Below are positions 34,125 through 40,641 of a stretch of 40,641 nt of DNA, one piece after another. Source of the DNA: Candidatus Cloacimonadota bacterium (GTDB lineage: Bacteria; Cloacimonadota; Cloacimonadia; Cloacimonadales; Cloacimonadaceae). Every line of letters starts with the position of its first letter. The stretch's first letter is position 1. The stretch covers positions 1 to 40,641 of the forward strand of contig JALOBM010000016.1 of NCBI GenBank assembly GCA_023228285.1, written 5' to 3'. Made by a program: the position numbers and the translations under genes. The notes under the pieces were generated by a model that did not search any database, was not told the origin of the DNA, and worked only from the letters and a program-made list of their open reading frames with translations.

Positions 34125-34372
34125 CGGACCTCCCAGAAACAAAGTTGATAATAGAAGATAAAGCAAGTTCCATTCCAGCTTGTAGTTATATTATTATCCC
34201 GAATAGTGTTTAGTAGCAAACGAAATACACCATTGGGTGTTGAGAATGCATGGAATAAGGGGTTTTGTATCTCAGTCATTGTCTTGGCGAAAAAGCACAT
34301 TTCTATTGACTTATTTCAGCTTGATGAAAACATGCCCCCTAAATAAACAATCCATTATACAAGGAAGAACCA
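34125..34372. other. Divergent intergenic region between the CapA-like gene and kbl
   Basis: Should contain both promoters. TTGACT at 34306-34311 is a possible -35 for kbl, but no good -10 lies at 16-18 bases. No repeat or hairpin of note was seen. Confidence 0.4.
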
Positions 34373-35566
34373 ATGGCTTACAACAAGATGAAAACCGACC
34401 TGCAAACACTTTTTGCAGAACTCAAGGAACAGGGACTTTACAAACATGAACGCATCCTTACTACTCCTCAAGATGCCAAGATTGGCGTTAAAGGCGGCGT
34501 AAGTGCGTTGAATTTTTGCGCAAACAACTATTTGGGATTGGGCAACCATCCCGAAGTAATCAAAGGCTCTCAGGAGATCATGAATACTTGGGGCTATGGT
34601 CTTGCTTCAGTACGCTTTATCTGCGGAACTCAGCAGATTCACAAAGATCTTGAAAATGCTGTAAGCAAGTTTTTAGGCACAGAAGACACAATCCTCTATG
34701 CAGCGTGTTTTGATGCCAACGGCGGTGTATTTGAGCCTCTTTTGGGCGAAGACAGCGCTTTGATATCGGACGAACTGAATCATGCCTCTATTATCGATGG
34801 CGTGCGCCTGTGTAAGGCCAAGCGCTTTCGTTATAAACACTCCAATATGCAAGAGCTTGAAGACGCTTTGAAAGATTCTCAGGACATGAAGTATCGCCTG
34901 ATCTGCACCGACGGAGTATTCTCCATGGATGGGGACATGGCTAAGCTGGACGAAATATGCGATCTAGCAGACAAATATGACGCCCTCGTGATGGTTGATG
35001 ACAGCCATGCCACCGGCTACATCGGTAAAACCGGACGCGGTACTCCAGAGCAGTTTGGAGTGCAAGACAGAGTGGATATCATTACCACAACCTTTGGTAA
35101 AGCCATGGGTGGCGGAAACGGCGGATGCACCAGCGGCCGTAAAGAAATCATCGAACTGCTGCGTCAGCGCAGCCGACCCTACCTTTTCTCAAATACATTG
35201 GCTCCGGCTATTGTAGGCGCCACGTTGAAAGTTTTGGATATATTGAGTACTTCCACCGAACTGAGAGACAAGGTTTGGGACAATGCCAAGTACTTCCGCA
35301 GCAAGATGATCGAAGCCGGTTTTGACATCGTTCCCGGTAATACCGCTATCGTACCGGTGATGCTATATGACGCTCCGTTGGCCATCAAGATGGCTGATAT
35401 GCTGTTGAAAGAAGGCGTGTATGTGATTGGCTTCGTATATCCTGTAGTACCAAAAGGTAAAGCCCGTATCCGGGTACAACTCTCCGCCGCTCATAGCCGC
35501 GAAGATCTGGATAAAACCATTGCCGCTTTCATCAAGATCGGTAAAGAACTGGAACTCATAAAGTAA
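34373..35566 (+). CDS. kbl: Glycine C-acetyltransferase (2-amino-3-ketobutyrate CoA ligase)
   Basis: A 397-residue PLP enzyme of the alpha-oxoamine synthase family. It cleaves 2-amino-3-ketobutyrate with CoA to glycine and acetyl-CoA in threonine degradation. [14 protein letters not shown] near the N-terminus, [30 protein letters not shown] and the PLP lysine Lys243 in [10 protein letters not shown] are typical of Kbl. AAGGAAG precedes the ATG. A threonine dehydrogenase gene, the usual partner, is not adjacent. Length and motifs match Escherichia coli Kbl, whose PLP lysine is at position 244. Confidence 0.93.
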   Translation: MAYNKMKTDLQTLFAELKEQGLYKHERILTTPQDAKIGVKGGVSALNFCANNYLGLGNHPEVIKGSQEIMNTWGYGLASVRFICGTQQIHKDLENAVSKFLGTEDTILYAACFDANGGVFEPLLGEDSALISDELNHASIIDGVRLCKAKRFRYKHSNMQELEDALKDSQDMKYRLICTDGVFSMDGDMAKLDEICDLADKYDALVMVDDSHATGYIGKTGRGTPEQFGVQDRVDIITTTFGKAMGGGNGGCTSGRKEIIELLRQRSRPYLFSNTLAPAIVGATLKVLDILSTSTELRDKVWDNAKYFRSKMIEAGFDIVPGNTAIVPVMLYDAPLAIKMADMLLKEGVYVIGFVYPVVPKGKARIRVQLSAAHSREDLDKTIAAFIKIGKELELIK

Positions 35567-35577
35567 CAGACTAGTAT

Positions 35578-36405
35578 ATGCGCATAGGGGTGATATATCT
35601 AATACCGGTTCCGATTGGTAACCTCGGAGATATCACCCTAAGAGCGCTTGATACCCTGAAGAAGGTAAGCCTGATTGCCTGTGAAGACACGCGCAAGACG
35701 GCTTTTTTGCTGTCTCAATACGAAATACCAGTTCCCCAGCTTATCAGCTTTCATAAATTCAACGAGCGTAAAAGAGAACAAGCGTTATTTGAGCATTTGG
35801 AGCGGGGGGAAGATCTCGCAGTAGTCTCAGACGCCGGCTCTCCGGCAATATCCGACCCAGCTCAAAGGCTAGTGGCAGAAGCGGTTAAGAGGAACTTACC
35901 GGTTCAGGCTCTGCCCGGAGCCACTGCTTTTGTGCCTGCGTTGAGCATCTCCGGATTCAGTACATCCGCGTTTCAATTCATCGGGTTTTTACCCGCAAAA
36001 AACAAGGATCGCGAAGCTGTATTGATGCAGATTGCTGCCTACCCTTACCCCAGTATTGTGTATGAAAGCGTACACCACCTAAAGGCATGTTTGGAAGATA
36101 TGGCGCGCCATTTTCCTTCCCGCAGGATTACGATTGCGCGGGAGATATCCAAGCTGCACGAAGAGTGTATACGCGGCACTATAGAAACAATCCTGGCCGA
36201 TTACGAAATCACAGAAAAAGGCGAGTTTGTAATCGTGATCGACGGCCCGGATGAAGTAGAGATAGAATTTCCCAATGCATTGGCAGCACAAATGATCGCT
36301 GAATCAGGCGACAAAAAGAGCCGGGAATTGGCCGCTGAACTGGCGCAGCGATTTGGAATCAGCAAAAAAAGGGCTTATCAATATGTCCTGGAGCAGCGCA
36401 AATGA
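35578..36405 (+). CDS. rsmI: 16S rRNA 2'-O-methyltransferase RsmI
   Basis: A 275-residue tetrapyrrole-methylase-fold enzyme that methylates C1402 of 16S rRNA with S-adenosylmethionine. IPVPIGNLGDITLRAL at the N-terminus, ACEDTRKTAFLL, VSDAGSPAISDPA (about 83-95) and LPGATAFVPALSISGF are the standard RsmI blocks, and the C-terminal basic helix (KKSRELAAELAQRFGISKKRAYQ) matches its RNA-binding tail. It lies 11 bases after kbl and overlaps the next gene by four bases. The ATG at 35578 has no clear ribosome site; a GTG at 35590 is an alternative. Confidence 0.94.
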   Translation: MRIGVIYLIPVPIGNLGDITLRALDTLKKVSLIACEDTRKTAFLLSQYEIPVPQLISFHKFNERKREQALFEHLERGEDLAVVSDAGSPAISDPAQRLVAEAVKRNLPVQALPGATAFVPALSISGFSTSAFQFIGFLPAKNKDREAVLMQIAAYPYPSIVYESVHHLKACLEDMARHFPSRRITIAREISKLHEECIRGTIETILADYEITEKGEFVIVIDGPDEVEIEFPNALAAQMIAESGDKKSRELAAELAQRFGISKKRAYQYVLEQRK

Positions 36406-37043
36406 AGCCTCCTTTTCTGCTCTTCGATTTTGACGGCACGATTGCGGATTCCATCCATCTGTTGTTGAAGATAGCACATATAGTGGCTCCCCGCTTTGGT
36501 CTGAAGCAGATGAATGATGAAGACTTTACCAAGATACGCAGCATGACCATTCCCCAAGCGATCAGATATCTGAGAATCCCAATTTACAAAATACCCCGCC
36601 TGATTTCTATGGCCTTGGTCGAGTATCGGCATCTGGTACATGAATTGGAGCCTTATGAGGGCATTCGGGAAATGCTGGAAGAACTGAGGTCTATGGGTTG
36701 TGAGATGGCTCTATTGAGCTCCAACAGCTCAGAAAACCTGAGACATTTCCTGGAGCAGCACAAGTTGAACTACTTCAATTGGGTCGAGGGCACATCCGGG
36801 ATTTTGAACAAGCATAATAGCATCAAGAAACAGATCAGGAAGCACGCTTTGAGTAAGAACAAACTGATCTATGTGGGAGATGAGATCCGCGATATCGTAG
36901 CTGCCCGTAAAAGTGGCCTGCGTATTATCTCCGTTAGCTGGGGTTTTCATACTACGGACTTGCTGGCGGGCAGGGATCCTGACTATCTGGTGGATAATCC
37001 GACACAGATAGTGGGTTTGATGAAATCCTGGGGGAGTTCCTAA
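36402..37043 (+). CDS. HAD-family phosphatase (phosphoglycolate phosphatase-like)
   Basis: A 213-residue haloacid dehalogenase-type hydrolase. Motif I is FDFDGTIADS (residues 8-17) with the nucleophilic aspartate, motif II ALLSSNSS, motif III a lysine in the NSIKKQIRK region, and motif IV YVGDEIRDIVAA. A helical cap domain occupies about 20-85. It is closest in type to Gph/PGP proteins, which act on small phosphomonoesters. The specific substrate cannot be assigned. Its start overlaps rsmI by four bases. Confidence 0.88.
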   Translation: MKPPFLLFDFDGTIADSIHLLLKIAHIVAPRFGLKQMNDEDFTKIRSMTIPQAIRYLRIPIYKIPRLISMALVEYRHLVHELEPYEGIREMLEELRSMGCEMALLSSNSSENLRHFLEQHKLNYFNWVEGTSGILNKHNSIKKQIRKHALSKNKLIYVGDEIRDIVAARKSGLRIISVSWGFHTTDLLAGRDPDYLVDNPTQIVGLMKSWGSS

Positions 37044-37182
37044 GAGAGGTTTATCCTTTGATATCTTCATCGCGGTGATGTATGTATAGTACATTGCAGA
37101 ATTGGTATCGGAGTCACAATTTGTATTGACTTTTTCCCTATCCCCAAGCTTTTGGGCTTTATGAACAAGGAGTATGACAAGA

Positions 37183-39150
37183 ATGTGCGGAATAGCAGGA
37201 ATAGTAAGCGTAAGCAACAAACAGCCAATTGATTACAATATTCTAAAAATCATGACGGGGCAGATAGTTCATCGTGGCCCCGATGATGAAGGTTATCTCT
37301 TGTTTGATATCTCCCACAAGCGCGTAATGGCGTATTGTGGAAAAGACAGTAGCGCGGAAGTGAAAGAACACATGAGTGAATGCGCTGGGGAGAGCATTGC
37401 ACAATTGGGCTTTGGCTTCAGGCGCTTGCCCACACTTGAGTTGCATGAAAGCGGACATCAACCTATGTATGACGAGGAATTGGATCTGGCTATCATCTTT
37501 AATGGAGAAATCTACAATCACATGCACTTGAGGGCCGAATTGCAGAGCAAAGGATACAACTTCTTCAGCCATAGCGATACCGAAGTGATAATCAAAGCAT
37601 ATCATGCCTGGGGAGATGAATGCGTGCACAGATTGATCGGAATGTGGGCATTCAGCATCTGGGATCTTCGTTGTCAACGGCTGTTCATGAGCCGCGACCG
37701 TTTTGGTATCAAACCGTTCTATTACAGCCGGGTAGGTGATATGCTCTATTGGGGCTCCGAGATGAAGCAACTGCTACAAAGCCCCATCAAACGGGACTTG
37801 AACAATGCCATGATCTGGCGCAGCATGAAGGTCAATTCTTTGCTAGTGTATGATGACGAGACCTATTGGCACGATATTCATGTGCTAAAACCCGGGCATA
37901 ATCTGATTGTAGAGCAGGGAAACATCCTGATCAAAGAGTATTACCATCTGGATATCGCCAAGTTTGAGAGGAGCAGATTGAGATTCGACGAAGCCAAGGA
38001 ACAGTATCATGATCTTTTTTTGAGTAGCCTGAAACTTCAATTGCGCAGCGATGTTCCGGTGGGAGCTTCTCTATCCGGAGGGATGGATTCCAGCGCTATT
38101 GTGTGTTCTGCCTCCCGCATGTTGCCCTACCAATTGCGCACATTTTCTGTATATTACGATGAAGATCCTCTCTTTGATGAACGGTCATATATCGAAATTA
38201 TCGCTGCCCATACCGGAGTGCAGACCAATTATATATCGCCCCATTCTGATGATGCCATTGCCTGGTGGAACCATGCAATATGGCTGAACGATCTGCCGGT
38301 TTCCTCAGGTTTTGTAAGTCAGTATGCTCTGATGCAAAAGACCCATCAGGAAGGCATAAAAGTGCTGCTGTCGGGGCAAGGTTCAGACGAAATATCCGGG
38401 GGATACCGTCATGCCTCATACCGCTATTTTGCAGATCAACTGAGACAGTTTAGATTGCATAGCTTTGGCAGGGAAATCGGGCATTTTATCAGCAAAAATC
38501 CGATGAAGGCAATGGGAGACTTCGGCAAGATCCTAATGAGTACTTTCATGCCGGAATCCACTCTTTATGACCTGGAATCCCGCTATTATCGGTTTGAACC
38601 GTTCCATCGGGACTTTGTGGATGAAGCCAAGTACGAAGCCGGAGGGAAAATGCTGCGACGTATCGGCAATATTCCCGCCTCCCGCCTGGCAAATTTCTTG
38701 TACAATATGATGCACACAACTTCCTTGCAAACGTTATTACATTTCGAAGACCGTATGAGTATGGGACACAGTGTGGAAAGCAGAACGCCTTTCCTGGATC
38801 ACAACCTGGTGGAGTTTGTCTTCAGTTTGCCGGCTTCTTACAAGATTCAACCCCCATATCGAAAGATACTGCATCGCAAGGCGCTAAAGGAGTGCGTCCC
38901 CAGAGAAATCTCTTCTCGGAAGGATAAAGGCATCTTTGGGAGCCCATTCTACAACAATTGGTTCAGGGGACCACTGAAAGGCTTTGTGGAAGACATCCTC
39001 TACAGTCCGGAGTTTCGGCGTCGCGGCATCTGGAATCTGGCAGATATTCACAATCGCTGGCGCGGGTATCTTCAGGGAAATTCCCGCGATGCGGAAATGC
39101 TGTTCAATATAATCTCCCTGGAATTGTGGTTCAGAGTGTTTGGAGAGTAA
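37183..39150 (+). CDS. asnB: Glutamine-hydrolysing asparagine synthase family protein
   Basis: A 655-residue two-domain enzyme. Cys2, exposed after removal of Met1 in MCGIAGIV, is the nucleophile of the class II glutaminase domain, and RGPDDEG, FNGEIYNH and the SDTEVI stretch follow. The synthetase domain has the PP-loop SLSGGMDSSAI near residue 298, LLSGQGSDEISGGY, and FEDRMSMGHSVESRTPFLD. It aminates aspartate or, in glycan clusters, sugar or peptide carboxylates. The ATG at 37183 is preferred because it places Cys at position 2 and follows AAGGAG by ten bases; an ATG at 37174 is too close to that site. Confidence 0.9.
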   Translation: MCGIAGIVSVSNKQPIDYNILKIMTGQIVHRGPDDEGYLLFDISHKRVMAYCGKDSSAEVKEHMSECAGESIAQLGFGFRRLPTLELHESGHQPMYDEELDLAIIFNGEIYNHMHLRAELQSKGYNFFSHSDTEVIIKAYHAWGDECVHRLIGMWAFSIWDLRCQRLFMSRDRFGIKPFYYSRVGDMLYWGSEMKQLLQSPIKRDLNNAMIWRSMKVNSLLVYDDETYWHDIHVLKPGHNLIVEQGNILIKEYYHLDIAKFERSRLRFDEAKEQYHDLFLSSLKLQLRSDVPVGASLSGGMDSSAIVCSASRMLPYQLRTFSVYYDEDPLFDERSYIEIIAAHTGVQTNYISPHSDDAIAWWNHAIWLNDLPVSSGFVSQYALMQKTHQEGIKVLLSGQGSDEISGGYRHASYRYFADQLRQFRLHSFGREIGHFISKNPMKAMGDFGKILMSTFMPESTLYDLESRYYRFEPFHRDFVDEAKYEAGGKMLRRIGNIPASRLANFLYNMMHTTSLQTLLHFEDRMSMGHSVESRTPFLDHNLVEFVFSLPASYKIQPPYRKILHRKALKECVPREISSRKDKGIFGSPFYNNWFRGPLKGFVEDILYSPEFRRRGIWNLADIHNRWRGYLQGNSRDAEMLFNIISLELWFRVFGE

Positions 39151-39152
39151 TG

Positions 39153-40037
39153 ATGAAGTGCTACAGGGCGTTAGGTTTGATTCTGCTGAGCTTGCTGTTC
39201 AGCTCTTGCCGCTTTGTTTTCAAGACTCCGGAGATTGTAAAGATTCAGGATCTAAGAGTGATGTCCATCTCAGTGGATCACAGTGACTTACGTGTGTCTC
39301 TCATCGTAAAGAATCCGAATTCTTATTCAATTCGCATAAAGCGCTTGAAACTGAATCTGTTGGATCAAAACCGGGAACGGGTGGGCATGGCGAGCCTGGG
39401 TAAAGAGCTGGACCTACCTGCTAAAAAGAGCATTAATCTGGATTTTGACTTGCGCATTCAGACACGTCCCATGATCGCTATGGTAAGCAGCATCAATCAC
39501 GATCTGCTCTTCATTGTGTCTGCTCATGGCGAGGGTAGAGCTATGGGGATCTCAAAGGAATTTGACTTTGAGGAATCTTTTAGCCTACCGGTGAAGGAGC
39601 ACTTGATGAAAGTGATTCCCAGCCTGAAAGCCAGCGGTCAGGATATGTTTAAGCTCACTCGAACTTATGTGGACGATTATGGACTGGGCAAATCCATACT
39701 GAAAGCTGATTTTATTCTGCTCAATCCCTATGGCTTCAGCTTCAATCTGAAGGGTTTTCCGGCGGAAATATTCATCGATGGAAAGAAGGTGGGAACCGGA
39801 AATCTGAAGAACCAATTGAGCTATGATGAGCATGTTTTTTATAAAGAAGGTAGCATGGTCTTTGAGCTTTCCAGTCTCAAATCTGCATTTGGGGCTTTGA
39901 AAGGGGTGTTCAAGGGTGAAGTAAAATATAACGTGAGGGGCAAGATCATCATAGAGGCAATGGGGATGGAGATAAAGGCACCTTATGAATATGCGGGCAG
40001 TATCCCGTTGATTGTGTGGGATCTATTGTTGAAATAA
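39153..40037 (+). CDS. LEA14-like (WHy domain) lipoprotein
   Basis: A 294-residue putative lipoprotein. The N-terminus MKCYRALGLILLSLLFSSC ends in a cysteine after a hydrophobic stretch, as in a relaxed lipobox. Two tandem LEA type 2/WHy-like beta domains are suggested by repeated N-P-x(2)-F/Y-S-type segments: VSLIVKNPNSYSIRIKRLKL (about 48) and ADFILLNPYGFSFNLKGFP (about 188). The domain is linked to stress or envelope binding in other bacteria, with no known catalytic role. The start is one of two adjacent ATG codons (39150 or 39153); the first shares a base with the asnB stop (TAATG). Confidence 0.8.
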   Translation: MKCYRALGLILLSLLFSSCRFVFKTPEIVKIQDLRVMSISVDHSDLRVSLIVKNPNSYSIRIKRLKLNLLDQNRERVGMASLGKELDLPAKKSINLDFDLRIQTRPMIAMVSSINHDLLFIVSAHGEGRAMGISKEFDFEESFSLPVKEHLMKVIPSLKASGQDMFKLTRTYVDDYGLGKSILKADFILLNPYGFSFNLKGFPAEIFIDGKKVGTGNLKNQLSYDEHVFYKEGSMVFELSSLKSAFGALKGVFKGEVKYNVRGKIIIEAMGMEIKAPYEYAGSIPLIVWDLLLK

Positions 40038-40157
40038 GTCCACTGACTCGTCAAGGCATGAATGTCGTTTTGCTATTAGGTTGCCAAACTCAAATTTGGA
40101 AGATACTTATGCAGAACGGTTCAAGAGCTTCATTCCTCTTCTGGTTATCTATACTTG

Positions 40158-40219
40158 AACCTGATATTATCGGGTTATCATCGGGTGAGCACAGGATGAT
40201 AACAGCTTGATATCTGCTT
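40158..40219 (+). repeat. 62-bp palindromic intergenic repeat, copy D
   Basis: Has the best inner stem of the family: GTTATCATC (40174-40182) and GATGATAAC (40196-40204) are perfectly complementary around GGGTGAGCACAG. The outer ends AACCTGATAT and ATATCTGCTT are partly complementary. It lies 121 bases after the lipoprotein gene. Confidence 0.85.
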
Positions 40220-40364
40220 CAACACTGGATCGAACAAAGGCAAAGAGAAGAAGGATTCAAAAGATCCTTCGGTAGTTGTGGCAATACGGAAATTTGCACA
40301 CCAAGCTTGACATGAGATTACTCTGAACGTAGAATATTTATTCTGGATATTGAGATTGGAGTTT

Positions 40365-40615
40365 ACTAATCTTTCCCAGTAGTCCAAGTGCTTGAGAGGC
40401 AGTAAAATAGCTAAAAATAGTCCTTAACAAAAACACCTCGTATATTATTGTTGCATTAGCTATTACGCAACTAGCAAAAACGAGGTGTTAAGATGAATTA
40501 ACTGAGAATAGCCCAAATCAGTCAAGTCAAAAATCAAATCTGGTAGAAAGCAACGCCAGTTTCCTATTTAAGCGATTCAAGTTAGTGACTAATCTTTCCT
40601 ACACCTAAGTGCTTG
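40365..40615. repeat. Segment bounded by imperfect direct repeats
   Basis: ACTAATCTTTCC followed by AAGTGCTTG occurs at 40365-40394 (9-nt spacer) and again at 40588-40615 (7-nt spacer). The roughly 190 bases between them contain the inverted repeat at 40432-40489. No reading frame of interest is present. Confidence 0.6.
40432..40489 (-). terminator. Possible minus-strand terminator or cruciform
   Basis: AACACCTCGT (40432-40441) and ACGAGGTGTT (40480-40489) are a perfect 10-bp inverted repeat, with an inner GTTGC (40450-40454) / GCAAC (40467-40471) stem. Read on the minus strand, the stem runs straight into a T-rich stretch (TTTTTG), so it could end a leftward gene lying beyond the window. 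The long loop is atypical. Confidence 0.45.
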
Positions 40616-40641
40616 GAAAATGGAGTGTCGCTAGCGAGAAA

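Noticed and set aside
34306..34345. A sigma70 promoter for kbl
   Set aside because: TTGACT is present, but no acceptable -10 hexamer stands at 16-18 bases.
40250..40270. GAAGGAT/ATCCTTC hairpin as terminator of the lipoprotein gene
   Set aside because: No T-tract follows, and it lies more than 200 bases after the stop.
1..40641. Prophage, integrative element or insertion sequence genes
   Set aside because: No transposase, integrase other than Cas1, capsid or replication gene is visible anywhere in the window.

Overview
The window most resembles a strict anaerobe of the candidate phylum Cloacimonadota (Cloacimonas-like). This is inferred from the gene mix, not from a marker gene. It carries a six-gene Rnf ferredoxin:NAD+ oxidoreductase operon, an acyl-CoA dehydrogenase, a glycine C-acetyltransferase, an LPS-type glycosyltransferase cluster of a diderm, and a large secreted protein ending in a FlgD/T9SS-like sorting module. 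No rRNA, transposase or phage gene is visible. Genes are dense, many start codons overlap the preceding stop (ATGA or TAATG), and the few long intergenic gaps are rich in small palindromic repeats.

Region 1 (1-9.8 kb) is a CRISPR array plus a complete type I-B cas operon on the minus strand: cas6-cas8b-cas7-cas5-cas3-cas1-cas2-cas4. Nine identical 38-nt repeats are visible, and the array runs off the left edge. The repeat orientation (GTTGAAAC at the 3' end on the minus strand) puts the leader between cas4 and the array, so array and operon are co-directional.

Region 2 (9.8-20.4 kb, plus strand) opens with tRNA-Arg(ACG) and its terminator. A tightly coupled run of ten genes follows: an MsbA-like ABC exporter, three GT2 glycosyltransferases, a GT4 and a GT9 (heptosyltransferase-like) glycosyltransferase, an ATP-grasp protein, a CDP-glycerol glycerophosphotransferase-like protein, TatD and TcdA. 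It looks like a lipooligosaccharide or surface glycan assembly and export operon with two housekeeping genes at its end.

Region 3 (20.4-27.6 kb, minus strand) holds a UDP-glucuronate 4-epimerase-like sugar epimerase and the rnfCDGEAB operon with a convincing terminator. Between them, 21.9-22.4 kb carries several hairpins and no convincing gene.

Region 4 (27.9-34.1 kb, minus strand) has acyl-CoA dehydrogenase, a small PAS protein, QueH and an uncharacterised deoxyhypusine-synthase-like protein in one translationally coupled unit. Upstream of these lies a 980-residue secreted PKD/CapA protein.

Region 5 (34.4-40.0 kb, plus strand) has kbl, rsmI, a HAD phosphatase, asparagine synthase and an LEA14-like lipoprotein. 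The last 600 bases hold repeats only.

The most notable undescribed signals are: (a) a family of intergenic palindromes, each exactly 62 bp, with four copies here; (b) a CRISPR repeat that looks like a 30-nt unit enlarged by an 8-nt tandem duplication; (c) a three-hairpin element next to the rnf operon.
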